From positions 310,001 through 374,000 of the forward strand of contig JAVJVY010000019.1 of assembly GCA_040220895.1 (NCBI GenBank): a DNA stretch of 64,000 bases, in the 5' to 3' direction. The notes under the pieces are model-generated. The model saw only the letters and a program-made list of their open reading frames with translations, had not been told where the DNA came from and did no database searches. A program made the translations under genes and the position numbers. The DNA is from UBA11591 sp040220895. GTDB lineage: Bacteria > Bacteroidota > Bacteroidia > Flavobacteriales_E > Vicingaceae. The number at the start of each line of letters is the position of its first letter. Position 1 is the stretch's first letter. Shown piece after piece: positions 8,520 to 17,387 of this stretch.

Positions 8520-9164
8520 ATGTATAAAATTCCTACTATTCGAGCGATTATGGTGTCTTTTTGCTTGGTGGCATCCGTTGGGTTGAGCACAGCACAGCAA
8601 ACCATCAATTTCACCGTAAGCCAATCTCCCTTGCCTGTTTCCGATTTTGCGATTACTTATAAGCCGGATAGGGTCAGCTATATATTCATCGACTCTTCTA
8701 TCGCCCAAAACGCGACCATCAATGAGTGGTTCTGGGATTTTGGTGACGGCAACACTTCGAATGCCCAGTTTACTTCGCACACTTATTCGCAAATGGGTGT
8801 TTATAATGTTTGTCTGGCTATTCGAACCGATAAGAATTGCCGCGACACGTCTTGTCAATTGGCTGATTCTTGGCTCGGTCTGAGTGACCAGGGTAGAATA
8901 AAAAATTCACTACTTGTAGCTCCGAATCCCTTCACAGATGAACTGACTATACAATTTGAAGTCTTCACAAGAGGTGATATTTCGGTTGAAGTTTATAGCC
9001 TATTGGGCGAAAAAGTCCAGGTCTTGATGAGTGGTATTCAAGAACCCGGCGTCAAAAAACTAACCTTCGACGCCAGCGATGACATAGGCAGTTCAGGAGT
9101 CTATTTCATAAAGATCCGCAGTGAGGAAGTCGTTTTGACTGAAAAAGTTGTAAGAACCCTATAA
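8520..9164 (+). CDS. Secreted PKD-domain protein with T9SS C-terminal sorting domain
   Basis: A 214-residue secreted protein. Signal peptide at 1-25 (ending LSTAQQ), one PKD-like Ig fold at about 35-110 (INEWFWDFGDGNTSNAQF and SQMGVYNVCLAI are its hallmark strands), a short linker, then a type A T9SS sorting domain from about 136: VAPNPFTDELTIQFE, VEVYSLLGEKVQVL, GVYFIKIRSEEVVLTEKVV. Such domains target proteins through the type IX system and are cleaved at the surface. With only one small PKD module there is no visible enzyme domain; it may be a surface or matrix protein. It precedes the glycine-rich protein gene by 10 bp, so they are likely co-transcribed. Confidence 0.88.
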   Translation: MYKIPTIRAIMVSFCLVASVGLSTAQQTINFTVSQSPLPVSDFAITYKPDRVSYIFIDSSIAQNATINEWFWDFGDGNTSNAQFTSHTYSQMGVYNVCLAIRTDKNCRDTSCQLADSWLGLSDQGRIKNSLLVAPNPFTDELTIQFEVFTRGDISVEVYSLLGEKVQVLMSGIQEPGVKKLTFDASDDIGSSGVYFIKIRSEEVVLTEKVVRTL

Positions 9165-9174
9165 AACATTGAAA

Positions 9175-10800
9175 ATGAATAGTATATCACTTAAAGCTAA
9201 ACAAAGTGCCCAATGGATTGGCCTGCTAATGATCACATTATCATTGAGTGCTCAAACAATGGCCCAAACAGGAATATGCCTGGGAGATTCGATTTCTCTT
9301 AACGCCGGGCAGAACTATATTGGTAACGTTCAATGGCAGTCATCGAACGACAATTTCATCTACCTCGACATACAAGGTGCAACAACCGATCCATATACCC
9401 TGGTTCCGACATCTTCAAAATACTACAGGGCTAAGATCCTGGCGAATACCTGTAACCCTGAATATTCGGATACTTCGTTCGTGCCGGTGTCTTTTTTACA
9501 GGAATTTAACCAGTCCACAACTACCGAATTCAGTGTGAATACGGTGAATGGTTTGGATACCATTGGCGATGTCGTAAAATTAATTGCTTCGGGTAACTTG
9601 AATCTGGGAAATGGATCGGATGGAGCTTTTCTTGCTACGGCAGATACAAGCATACAGGGTGGGGTATATAACTTCACGTCATTTACGATCAATTCCAATG
9701 TTGTTGTAACGGTGACCGATACCATTCCGCTCGAATTATTTTGTACAGGATCTGCCACAATTAACGGCACCTTGACCCTTGCTGGTGAAGATGGGGGCAA
9801 TGGAATCAACAATGGAGCTCCAGGAGCTGCCGGTGCAGGTGGTGGCGGTGGCGGCTACGATGGTGGAAAAGGCGGTGACGGAGGTGCTACCACGAGTAGT
9901 ACTTACCATGGTGCCGATGGCGAAGGCCCCTCACCAGGTAAAGGTGGTATAACCGAATACGTTTCCAGTTTAGACGGCCAGGGCGGCGGTGGCGGTGGCC
10001 ATGGTACGGCTGGCGGTAACAGTTATCACAGTGGTGGTGGCGGTGGAATTGGAGGATCTGCCTTCGGATCGAATTTCTTATCGACGTTGACGCGCGGTTC
10101 AGGCGGCGGCGGTGGAGCAGGTGACGATGATACCCCTGGAGTCTCTACCGGTGACGACGGTGGCGGCGGCGGTGGCGGCGGCGGCGGCGCCGTGAAAATA
10201 TCGGCCAACAGTTTGACTGTTGGATCAAGTGGAGCCATTGATGCCAATGGTGGTGACGGTGGTACTTGTGGAAACGGTGGTAGTGGTGGTGGCGGTGCCG
10301 GTGGCGCCATCTATCTGGTGAGCTACAGCATTACCAACGGCGGTGATATTACGGCTGATGGCGGAACTAGTAACACGCAGCAACTTGCCAATAGTGTTGG
10401 CGGCGACGGTGGTGAAGGCAGAATCCGCCTGGATTACATTTCATACACCAATACTGGAACAATGTCACCAGTGGCTGGCTATGTTGGACCCGCGGGGACA
10501 TTCAACGCCAGTGGAACAATGGAAACAGGATTAATCAGCCCCGGAACCAGTAATTTCTGTGATTGGGGAGCAGTGGAATACGATGTGGACACGTCGGCCA
10601 CCGGAGTTTCTTTGGTAATTGATGTCTTGAATAGTTCAGGGAGCACGGTTGCAGGAAACGTCGCTTCTGGAACAGATCTTTCAACTTTACCCGCAGTTGC
10701 CTCACTTACCGGTATCAAATTAAAGGCAACATTGAGTTCTACGGTCAACACTTCTACTCCAATCTTAAAGGAATGGAAGGTTAAGTATTACATCAAATAA
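9175..10800 (+). CDS. Glycine-rich secreted repeat protein of unknown function
   Basis: A 541-residue secreted protein (signal peptide to about residue 30, ending QTMAQ). An Ig-like N-terminal part (about 32-110, CLGDSISLNAG and YYRAKILANTC) leads to beta-rich segments and then a glycine-rich tract (about 210-415) with runs of up to ten glycines punctuated by hydrophobic strands such as AVKISANSLTVGSSGAI and GAIYLVSYSITNGGDI. That alternation looks like a beta-helix with glycine-rich loops, possibly adhesive. The C-terminal 110 residues form a separate domain ending LKEWKVKYYIK; I see no T9SS sorting motif. The TTG at 9169 is possible but ATG at 9175 is preferred. A strong terminator follows. 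Function unknown. Confidence 0.8.
   Translation: MNSISLKAKQSAQWIGLLMITLSLSAQTMAQTGICLGDSISLNAGQNYIGNVQWQSSNDNFIYLDIQGATTDPYTLVPTSSKYYRAKILANTCNPEYSDTSFVPVSFLQEFNQSTTTEFSVNTVNGLDTIGDVVKLIASGNLNLGNGSDGAFLATADTSIQGGVYNFTSFTINSNVVVTVTDTIPLELFCTGSATINGTLTLAGEDGGNGINNGAPGAAGAGGGGGGYDGGKGGDGGATTSSTYHGADGEGPSPGKGGITEYVSSLDGQGGGGGGHGTAGGNSYHSGGGGGIGGSAFGSNFLSTLTRGSGGGGGAGDDDTPGVSTGDDGGGGGGGGGGAVKISANSLTVGSSGAIDANGGDGGTCGNGGSGGGGAGGAIYLVSYSITNGGDITADGGTSNTQQLANSVGGDGGEGRIRLDYISYTNTGTMSPVAGYVGPAGTFNASGTMETGLISPGTSNFCDWGAVEYDVDTSATGVSLVIDVLNSSGSTVAGNVASGTDLSTLPAVASLTGIKLKATLSSTVNTSTPILKEWKVKYYIK
9800..10425 (+). repeat. Low-complexity glycine-codon tract
   Basis: GGT/GGC/GGA codons are packed through this stretch of the glycine-rich gene, raising local GC well above its surroundings. 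On the opposite strand the same bases read as proline-rich open frames, which are artefacts. Such tracts are prone to slippage and misassembly. Confidence 0.75.
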
Positions 10801-10822
10801 CGGATACGCAAATGAATTGGGA

Positions 10823-10853
10823 CCGCGCTGGTGAAAAACAGCGCGGTTTTTTT
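10823..10853 (+). terminator. Rho-independent terminator after the glycine-rich gene
   Basis: Perfect 8-bp stem CCGCGCTG (10823-10830) with CAGCGCGG (10839-10846), 8-nt loop, then seven T. The T run overlaps the stop codon of the convergent minus-strand gene. No matching T run exists on the other strand, so termination should be one-directional. Confidence 0.88.
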
Positions 10854-11706
10854 ACCACTCATACGCAACTGCCGCGTTGAGCGTGGCATTGCCTCCTTCA
10901 AATTCAGAAAACACTGCCCCGTAAATCGCCAGATTCAGAAATAGATGGTCACTTAGTGATTGGATGACCTTAATTCCAGGAGAAATGTAAGAACTATTGT
11001 CGCGAAAAAGTGCAGTTTGAACAGCGTTGCCTTCATCAAATGTGCCCTTTGTCAAAGGAATCTTTACATCAAAACGCAAAGCTAGGAATGTTTTACCATT
11101 GAAAAACTTTTGGCCACCTTCGATCATGGCTACAAAATTTTGTGAGTACAAGCCTGTGTTTAATCTTATGCCCAGACCTGCTTGAAAGTAATTTTCCGAC
11201 CACCCTTTTCCAACCATCAGCATTGGGTTAACCAGCCAGGCATCGTATCCTATTTGCAAACCCGTGGTACTGTCGTATTGATGAAGTCTGGCGCCAACGG
11301 TAAGCTGAGCTGAAAGCACTATGGATTTATTCAATAAGCCGAAGCGAATTCCCAATTCGGGGTTGGAGAAGCCATTAAGCGAGCCGGATTCTAGGGTATC
11401 TTCAGTGAATGGATCATTCTTTGCCGCAGTTATATTTTCACTACTCGCGGTAAATTTATAAGGTAGTATTACTATGGCATTTAGCTTGTTACTGAGCCCG
11501 ATTTCTCCATAAAGCTGGACCGTGTTATCTGTGATTTTTCTTTTCAGATCGACGCTCTCCTCACTGCCATTCAAAAGGCGATCATACGAAAGAAAGGTTG
11601 AAGACACCTGGACATATCCGCTTCCTTTGGACTTATTCCAGGCCTGAGCCTGTAATTCAACCAGGGCCAGCGATAGCAGTAAGTAAAAGAATAAGGCTTT
11701 TTTCAC
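10852..11706 (-). CDS. Outer-membrane beta-barrel protein (unrecognised family)
   Basis: This 284-residue protein has a signal peptide (1-20, ending LQAQ) and then continuous amphipathic strands with aromatic girdles, ending in AVAYEW, a terminal aromatic as in outer-membrane barrels. The pattern of strands (YVQVSSTFLSYD, VQLYGEIGLSN, LNAIVILPYKF) resembles the 'transporter' barrels of the phenol-degradation meta-pathway type, but I would not assign a substrate. The start is GTG at 11706, 5 bp downstream of a perfect TACCTTTG -7 element, suggesting a leaderless or nearly leaderless mRNA. It is separated from the envelope cluster by 36 bp. Confidence 0.78.
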   Translation of the reverse strand: MKKALFFYLLLSLALVELQAQAWNKSKGSGYVQVSSTFLSYDRLLNGSEESVDLKRKITDNTVQLYGEIGLSNKLNAIVILPYKFTASSENITAAKNDPFTEDTLESGSLNGFSNPELGIRFGLLNKSIVLSAQLTVGARLHQYDSTTGLQIGYDAWLVNPMLMVGKGWSENYFQAGLGIRLNTGLYSQNFVAMIEGGQKFFNGKTFLALRFDVKIPLTKGTFDEGNAVQTALFRDNSSYISPGIKVIQSLSDHLFLNLAIYGAVFSEFEGGNATLNAAVAYEW

Positions 11707-11711
11707 AAGGG

Positions 11712-11719
11712 CAAAGGTA
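11712..11719 (-). promoter_or_regulatory. Perfect -7 element TACCTTTG before the barrel gene
   Basis: On the minus strand TACCTTTG matches TAnnTTTG and ends 5 bp before the GTG start at 11706. No clear -33 TTG is found at the usual distance. Confidence 0.5.
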
Positions 11720-11742
11720 AATTCTGAATCTTTATCTAATGG

Positions 11743-12735
11743 TTAATCAGAAGACACTTTCTCATTAAACACAGGCAGATCAATGTTAGTACCGCATTTG
11801 AAGTGCCCTTCAGGACAAGCCGTTTTCCCGTGTAATCCGCAGGGTCGGCAACTCAAGGCTTCATTTGTTTGACAAACAAAGGATTCATCAGACAAGGGTC
11901 CAAATCCAAAATCAGGGATGGTTGAACAATAAAATGCCGTTGTTGGCGCATTAACAGCAGAAGAGAAATGCATGGGCGCCGAATCGTTGCTGTAGTTCAT
12001 TAGCGAACTCTTCATCAATGCCGCTGATTCAAGCATGCGCAATTTACCTGCAAGATTGATGACGTTTTCGCGTTTGCTCAGCAGGGCTATTTGTTCACAA
12101 AGGTGTACATCGTTTGCACCACCTAGCAAGCAAACAAAAATATGATCGGGAATCCTTTCGATCAGTTCCGCCCATTTTTCTTTGGGCATTTGCTTCGTGA
12201 ACCACACCGATGCCGGAGCCAAACTGACGTAAGGTTTGCTTACTAGGTCATTAACACGGCGCTGATCGTTTTCACTGAAATAAAGTTTAGGCCTGTAATT
12301 ATTGTGCCCGCCTAGATGCTCGATTAGCTTTAGATTGCGCCGAACTTCGTGTATTCCATTTCCTATATCGTGATTCACTTTATAGGTGAATGAAAAAGCG
12401 AATGGATTTTTATCGAATCCCACTTTTTCTCGTGCCCTTGCAAGCCAAGAAATTAGACCACTTGTTGTAAAACGATGGGCATTAATGACCAGGTGATATG
12501 GCTTTCTCCGTACCTGATAAATGACCTTTAGCAGGTTCAAATATTTATGCTCCGATTTTGACCAGACAATTACCCGATTCAATTTTGGATGATCGATCAA
12601 AAGATCTTCATTTCCTTTTCGTAGTAAAAAATCAATTTTGCTATCGGGAAAAAGGTCGTGCAGCTTTTCGATCAACACAGTTGCGAGAACTACGTCACCA
12701 ATAAAGGCCGGTTGAATTATGAGAAATCTTTTCAA
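11743..12735 (-). CDS. Glycosyltransferase family 9 (heptosyltransferase-like)
   Basis: A 330-residue GT-B enzyme. N-terminal motif FLIIQPAFIGDVVLATVL, central SLAPASVWFTKQMPKEKW (acceptor/donor domain boundary) and NYSNDSAPMHFSSAVN, the nucleotide-sugar site of WaaF/WaaC-type proteins. The cysteine-rich stretch CRPCGLHGKTACPEGHFKC near residue 300 is also usual in this subfamily. Heptosyltransferases transfer ADP-heptose to the inner core of LPS at the cytoplasmic face of the inner membrane; Bacteroidota members may use other sugars. It is the last gene of the cluster, 3 bp after dapD, and has no promoter of its own that I can see. Confidence 0.88.
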   Translation of the reverse strand: MKRFLIIQPAFIGDVVLATVLIEKLHDLFPDSKIDFLLRKGNEDLLIDHPKLNRVIVWSKSEHKYLNLLKVIYQVRRKPYHLVINAHRFTTSGLISWLARAREKVGFDKNPFAFSFTYKVNHDIGNGIHEVRRNLKLIEHLGGHNNYRPKLYFSENDQRRVNDLVSKPYVSLAPASVWFTKQMPKEKWAELIERIPDHIFVCLLGGANDVHLCEQIALLSKRENVINLAGKLRMLESAALMKSSLMNYSNDSAPMHFSSAVNAPTTAFYCSTIPDFGFGPLSDESFVCQTNEALSCRPCGLHGKTACPEGHFKCGTNIDLPVFNEKVSSD

Positions 12736-12738
12736 AAC

Positions 12739-13563
12739 TTAAACAGCCAATTCGTAATCTCTTAGCGCTTGATTGAGAGAAGTTTTAATGTCTGTACTTT
12801 CTTTTCGCTTACCAATGATCAAGGCACATGGAACTTGATAAATGCCCGACTTGAATTTTTTTGGATACGTGCCCGGTATAACCACTGATCGTTCGGGTAC
12901 TTCACCTTTGGTCTCAATAGCTTTATCACCACTTACATCAATGATTTTAGTGCTCATGGTAAGCACCACATTTGCTCCCAAAACAGCTTGTCGACGAATG
13001 CGCACACCTTCAACAACGATACAACGAGAGCCAATGAAACAATCATCTTCAATGATCACTGGACTAGCTTGCAAAGGCTCAAGAACTCCACCAATGCCAA
13101 CTCCACCACTCAAGTGGACGTTTTTGCCAATTTGTGCGCACGACCCAACCGTGGCCCAAGTATCTACCATTGTTCCGCTGTCCACATAAGCACCGATGTT
13201 TATGTACGAAGGCATCATGATCACACCGCTTGAAATGTAGGATCCATATCGAGCTACCGCATGAGGAACAACTCGTATTCCAAGTTCTTTGTAGTTCCTC
13301 TTTAATTTCATTTTATCGTGAAACTCCAAGGGACCGGCTTCAAGCACTTCCATTTTTTGAATCGGAAAGTATAGGACTACCGCTTTTTTAACCCATTCGT
13401 TTACTTGCCATTTTTCACCATCGGGCTGAGCAACACGAAGTTCGCCACGGTCAATTAAATCGATCACCGAGCGAATGCTTTTTTGGGTAATTTTTGTCTC
13501 AAGCAGGTTTCTGTCTTCCCAGGCCAGTTCTACCTGTGATCTAAGATCTTGGAATTTTTCCAT
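12739..13563 (-). CDS. dapD: 2,3,4,5-tetrahydropyridine-2,6-dicarboxylate N-succinyltransferase
   Basis: DapD transfers succinyl from succinyl-CoA to tetrahydrodipicolinate in the lysine/meso-diaminopimelate pathway. The sequence has the N-terminal helical domain, then a left-handed beta-helix with GAYVDSGTMVDTWATVGSC and IGKNVHLSGGVGIGGVLEPLQ, nearly identical to the E. coli enzyme. Starting at ATG 13563 gives 274 residues, the same length as E. coli DapD; the longer frame from 13620 runs back into the upstream gene and adds 19 residues without similarity. The chosen start still overlaps the 3' end of the upstream glycosyltransferase by 23 bp. Its presence shows the succinylase branch; a dapF-like gene is at 38503-39273. 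Confidence 0.95.
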   Translation of the reverse strand: MEKFQDLRSQVELAWEDRNLLETKITQKSIRSVIDLIDRGELRVAQPDGEKWQVNEWVKKAVVLYFPIQKMEVLEAGPLEFHDKMKLKRNYKELGIRVVPHAVARYGSYISSGVIMMPSYINIGAYVDSGTMVDTWATVGSCAQIGKNVHLSGGVGIGGVLEPLQASPVIIEDDCFIGSRCIVVEGVRIRRQAVLGANVVLTMSTKIIDVSGDKAIETKGEVPERSVVIPGTYPKKFKSGIYQVPCALIIGKRKESTDIKTSLNQALRDYELAV

Positions 13564-14731
13564 TGATGATGTTAAGTAGGATTTCATTTGATGTTGACCA
13601 GTCAAACTGATTGCGCACAAAACTATGACCTTTTTGGGCTATCTCATTGGCTAGTTTTCTATTTTTCAGCAGTTCAACGGCTTTGTCGGCGTAATCGGCA
13701 TAGGACTTCCCAATTAAAAGTTCTTCGTTTTCTCTGGCGTTCAAGGCTCTGTTTGCCAGCTCCGAAGTTATACAGGGCAAATTCATGGCCATGGCTTCCA
13801 GCAGTTTGTTCTGCATTCCCGATCCGATAAACATTGGGGCGATAAATACCTGACTTGAATTATAAGAGTCTCTGATATCTTTGATGTACGGCCTGACAAC
13901 CACGCCTTCACCCGCCAACTTCTTTACCGCCTTCGAGGGATTTGCCCCAGAGATCAATAATTTACATTTCGGCAATTCTCGCCAAATAAGTGGCATGATA
14001 TATTCAACCAAAAAACGAGCACTCTGAACATTGGGCGGATAAGACATGTTTCCCGTAAAAAGCAACTCAAATTCTTTTTCAACCTGCTTGGGTTTGAAGA
14101 ATTCGTGGTCGATGCCATTTGGAAGAACGATAATGTCCTCATTTGCATAATGAAAAATCAGATCCCGATCCGAAGGTGATATGACTGTGGCACAGCTAAA
14201 CGATTTATAAATGTGATGCTCGTAGCGCTTTAGCCTCTTTGCCTCTATGCCTATAATCCACCTGAAAAAAACCGATGTGCTTTCATACCTGCGTTGCATG
14301 CCAGCCGACAAGGCGTCCATGTAATCCAAGGTTTTTGGAATGTTATCGATGTACTTGCCGTATTCAGAGGTTCTGATAAGTTGACAAAATACATGATCGA
14401 CCTTAAGGCTTCGCAGTTCTTTGAGCATTTTTTTTCTGGTCCGTGAGTTATAGAAATAACCGACCTGTACCGGTTTAAATGAAAACAAAAAATGGAATAT
14501 TAAACTCGACAATACTTCAATCCATCGCAGCCTGAAAATCTTAATTCCCGCACAATATGGCTCAAGTGCTTCCCTGTCGGCCGGAGAAACTCGCTGATCG
14601 GATAAGGCGAACAAATAAACATCACAGGTCTTGGAAAGCTCTCTGATCTGATAATATGCGCGGAGCTTGTCACCTTTAATCAGTGGAAAAGGAAAACGAC
14701 TCAAAATGAACAGCACTTTTTTTCTATCCAT
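13541..14731 (-). CDS. Glycosyltransferase family 4
   Basis: A 396-residue GT-B glycosyltransferase. The N-terminal domain opens KVLFILSRFPFPLIKGDKLR, the typical acceptor-side loop of GT4 enzymes of the exopolysaccharide type (TIGR03087-like), and the C-terminal domain has LLFTGNMSYPPNV and GSGMQNKLLEAMAMNLPCI, the E-x7-E-like donor site. It is expected to add a sugar from a nucleotide donor to a lipid-linked glycan in the cytoplasm. Its start overlaps the upstream glycosyltransferase stop by 8 bp and its end overlaps dapD, so the genes form one unit. Confidence 0.88.
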   Translation of the reverse strand: MDRKKVLFILSRFPFPLIKGDKLRAYYQIRELSKTCDVYLFALSDQRVSPADREALEPYCAGIKIFRLRWIEVLSSLIFHFLFSFKPVQVGYFYNSRTRKKMLKELRSLKVDHVFCQLIRTSEYGKYIDNIPKTLDYMDALSAGMQRRYESTSVFFRWIIGIEAKRLKRYEHHIYKSFSCATVISPSDRDLIFHYANEDIIVLPNGIDHEFFKPKQVEKEFELLFTGNMSYPPNVQSARFLVEYIMPLIWRELPKCKLLISGANPSKAVKKLAGEGVVVRPYIKDIRDSYNSSQVFIAPMFIGSGMQNKLLEAMAMNLPCITSELANRALNARENEELLIGKSYADYADKAVELLKNRKLANEIAQKGHSFVRNQFDWSTSNEILLNIINGKIPRS

Positions 14732-15923
14732 GACCGAGTAATTTAGTCATCAGAGCCGAAAGTCTGGAGGCGTTCTGAGCAATACCGTAATTATTTGAAA
14801 TAAAACGTTTCGCATTATCTCTGATAAGAGCTTTTCTTTCTTGATTATTGATCAGATCCTCGATGTTTTTATTAAAACTGCGTTGGTCTGTAAATTGTAG
14901 ATAGTCCAAAGATTCTTTTGCCGGAATGCCTTCAATGCCTTTTGGGGTTGATACCACAATATTGCCTCTGGCCATGGCCTGAAGGATCTTTATTCGATTC
15001 CCGCTACCCGACCTCAAGGGAACAATGAGTATTTCGTATTGTGAGGCAAAAACATCGGCGTTTTCAACCGTTGGATGGATCACAATGCCTTTCAACGCTT
15101 TGAGATCTTCTAATTCACCAATGGATCTGCCACCAAGATGGAGTTGGGCGTCTGCATTTTTTTCAAGGAAAGATGGCCAGATTTCGCGACAGAACCATCG
15201 GATTCCTTCAATGTTTGCCTCCCAGTCCATGCTGCCTAAATGAAAAAAGGTATTTGGTTGAGGAGACATGGTTATGCCAACGTCAGGTAAAGAGAAAGGG
15301 TGGAAGTGGGCATTCCTAGTTTCCCAATTTAGCTCCTTTGCAACTTCAATGTCGAAATTTGAAATGGATAACACCATGTCCACCGATTTCCAGATGCGAT
15401 CTTCTAGCCTTCTTAACCGCTGGGCCTGGATTGCCAAGTAAGCCTTTTTGGTTAATGATCTGCTCAATTCAGCGCGTTCCTTAAAAAGAAGCCATTCAAT
15501 GTTGACCGAGCGGTACAATAATTTTGCCGAGGTCGTTTTTCTTAAAAAATCCAAATAGAAAGCTGATCTGATATCGTCCAAAACGATAACTTCAGGTTTG
15601 AACTCATCAATGAGGACCCTCAGTTTTTTTTCAACTTCGACTTTAACGAATCGATCCGACTGAATTGAGCTTCCACTAAATAGGTTTACCAGGGCTTTCA
15701 GCGGTGTTATTTCAGTATCTATGGTTACGAATTCGGTGCGTCGACCCGAATAAACGCTTTTGTTTATGGAGTTTTCTTCAAAGGGATGTTTGACCGTGGC
15801 AATGGACAAAAGGGCCAAGTCATTATTTGCCGCATCGATTTCCAAACTCAGATGATAGCTGGCCAGACTCCCTCCATCGGTGGAAGGCAAAGGCGGTTTA
15901 GAACAAAACTGTAGAATTTTCAT
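14724..15923 (-). CDS. Glycosyltransferase family 4, second copy
   Basis: A 399-residue GT-B enzyme related to its downstream neighbour. N-terminal KILQFCSKPPLPSTDGGSLA is the substrate loop; C-terminal FFHLGSMDWEANIEGIRWF and GSGNRIKILQAMARGNIVVS form the nucleotide-sugar site. It starts at ATG 15923 and overlaps the stop of the LptF/G-like gene by 4 bp. Two tandem GT4 enzymes beside an LPS-export permease and a GT9 enzyme point to synthesis of a lipopolysaccharide-type glycan; the sugars cannot be inferred. Confidence 0.88.
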   Translation of the reverse strand: MKILQFCSKPPLPSTDGGSLASYHLSLEIDAANNDLALLSIATVKHPFEENSINKSVYSGRRTEFVTIDTEITPLKALVNLFSGSSIQSDRFVKVEVEKKLRVLIDEFKPEVIVLDDIRSAFYLDFLRKTTSAKLLYRSVNIEWLLFKERAELSRSLTKKAYLAIQAQRLRRLEDRIWKSVDMVLSISNFDIEVAKELNWETRNAHFHPFSLPDVGITMSPQPNTFFHLGSMDWEANIEGIRWFCREIWPSFLEKNADAQLHLGGRSIGELEDLKALKGIVIHPTVENADVFASQYEILIVPLRSGSGNRIKILQAMARGNIVVSTPKGIEGIPAKESLDYLQFTDQRSFNKNIEDLINNQERKALIRDNAKRFISNNYGIAQNASRLSALMTKLLGHG

Positions 15924-17350
15924 TTTGGCTTTTTCCTGAATAGCCGCTTAAAGAATTCGGCGTATGAACCAAGATCTAGCAGGGTGGAATCTGAAGTTGC
16001 CTTGTAGGTTATAAAAATTCCGACAGGTGTTAGCACCAACGGAGCTATCCACATACCGAAAGAAGGATCCAAAACCATTTCTTTGGAAAGCTTTTCTCCG
16101 GTAATGTTTAGAATATGAAATAGTAAAAAGAACACAACCGAAACCACGACGGGCATTCCGAGACCACCCTTGCGTATGATCGACCCCAGCGGTGCGCCGA
16201 TCAGAAAAAGGACGATGCAAGCATACGATAAGGTTAGCTTTTTGTGCCATTGAACTACGTGTTTAATGATCATGACCTGACGTCCTTCAAATTCGAGTGA
16301 ACCAGCATTCGCACGTGTCTTAATGCCTCTGCATGCGTTGGCAGCATGGGTAAAAACAGCCTTTCTTTCGTTTAAGGACTCATTTTTAAACGTTTCCCAG
16401 GGGTCAAATCCAGCAATCTCAATTGAGTCTAAACTCCTATAAGGCAAATTGAGCAGACTGACATTCCTGGCAATGCTCTCCTTAAATAAGCCCAGGCGAT
16501 CTTGGTTTACTTGTTCCAAGGTGTCAACCGCATCGGTTAGCTGTTGCATGTTCAACATTTCGTAGTGGCTCTTAAAAAGATCTTCATCCGTGCGATTAAG
16601 TTCAAATTGAGACATATCTATCATGATCTTCTTTTCCCTGAAACGGTTTTTAAAATGATTGTATTGAGTTCCACCTTTCTTTTTGACTGTTTGATCGTCA
16701 TACGCGTAACCATCGTATAAGGTGATTTCTAGAAATTGGTTGTCATCCGTATTCCTCATCATTCCGCTTTTGGCGGTGATCACTTTGCGGTTGCCCATTT
16801 TTTCTGTGTGATCATAGATCATCACATCACTCAAAATATCACCCTTATCACTCTGATTTTTTTCTTTGACCTTAATGGTGTAACCGTCAATTTCATTGTA
16901 GAATATCCCGGGCAATATGTTTACCGAGGGTTTCTGCTGCATGATATCATAGAGCAATGACCTCATTTTTAAGTTTGCAACCGGCAGCATGTAATTGGAA
17001 AAAAGAAATGCCACCACACTCAATAACAATATAAGAAAGGCCATTGGTCGCATAACCCGCTGAAGAGAGATTCCCGCTGACCTAAAAGCTACCAATTCGT
17101 AGTTTTCACCGAGATTGCCAAATGTCATTAAAGATGAAAGCAAGATAGCCAGGGGAAGTGCCAAAGGCACCATGCTAGCCGAAATGTAGAATAGCAGCTC
17201 GCCTATTACATGGAATTCAAGGCCTTTTCCCACCATGTCCTCGATGTATTTCCACACCGTCTGCATGAGCAGAACAAAGGTGGCAATGCAAAAGGTAAGG
17301 ATGAAAGGTCCAGCAAAGGACTTAAGGATAAATAGAGAGGACTTCTTCAT
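15920..17350 (-). CDS. LptF/LptG family permease (YjgP/YjgQ)
   Basis: A 476-residue inner-membrane protein with three helices near the N-terminus (about 12-35, 58-80, 98-120), a large periplasmic domain (about 130-370) and three helices near the C-terminus (about 380-455), the fold of LptF and LptG, which with LptB extract LPS from the inner membrane. Motifs include PLALPLAILLSSLMTFGNL (coupling helix region) and FLIGAPLGSIIRKGGLGMPV. It is longer than E. coli LptF/G (about 360 aa) because of a bigger periplasmic insertion, as is common in Bacteroidota. Whether it is F or G cannot be told. It leads the glycosyltransferase cluster with a 4-bp overlap. Confidence 0.9.
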   Translation of the reverse strand: MKKSSLFILKSFAGPFILTFCIATFVLLMQTVWKYIEDMVGKGLEFHVIGELLFYISASMVPLALPLAILLSSLMTFGNLGENYELVAFRSAGISLQRVMRPMAFLILLLSVVAFLFSNYMLPVANLKMRSLLYDIMQQKPSVNILPGIFYNEIDGYTIKVKEKNQSDKGDILSDVMIYDHTEKMGNRKVITAKSGMMRNTDDNQFLEITLYDGYAYDDQTVKKKGGTQYNHFKNRFREKKIMIDMSQFELNRTDEDLFKSHYEMLNMQQLTDAVDTLEQVNQDRLGLFKESIARNVSLLNLPYRSLDSIEIAGFDPWETFKNESLNERKAVFTHAANACRGIKTRANAGSLEFEGRQVMIIKHVVQWHKKLTLSYACIVLFLIGAPLGSIIRKGGLGMPVVVSVVFFLLFHILNITGEKLSKEMVLDPSFGMWIAPLVLTPVGIFITYKATSDSTLLDLGSYAEFFKRLFRKKPK

Positions 17351-17387
17351 GAATGCCCGCTGAAAGGTTTCTTTATACCAACGTTTA

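Noticed and set aside
10026..10310. Proline-rich open frame on the minus strand
   Set aside because: It is the reverse reading of glycine codons in the glycine-rich gene; no start context or promoter.
12739..13620. A sugar O- or N-acyltransferase instead of DapD in the glycosyltransferase cluster
   Set aside because: The beta-helix motifs (MVDTWATVGSC, HLSGGVGIGGV) and the 274-residue length match DapD closely.
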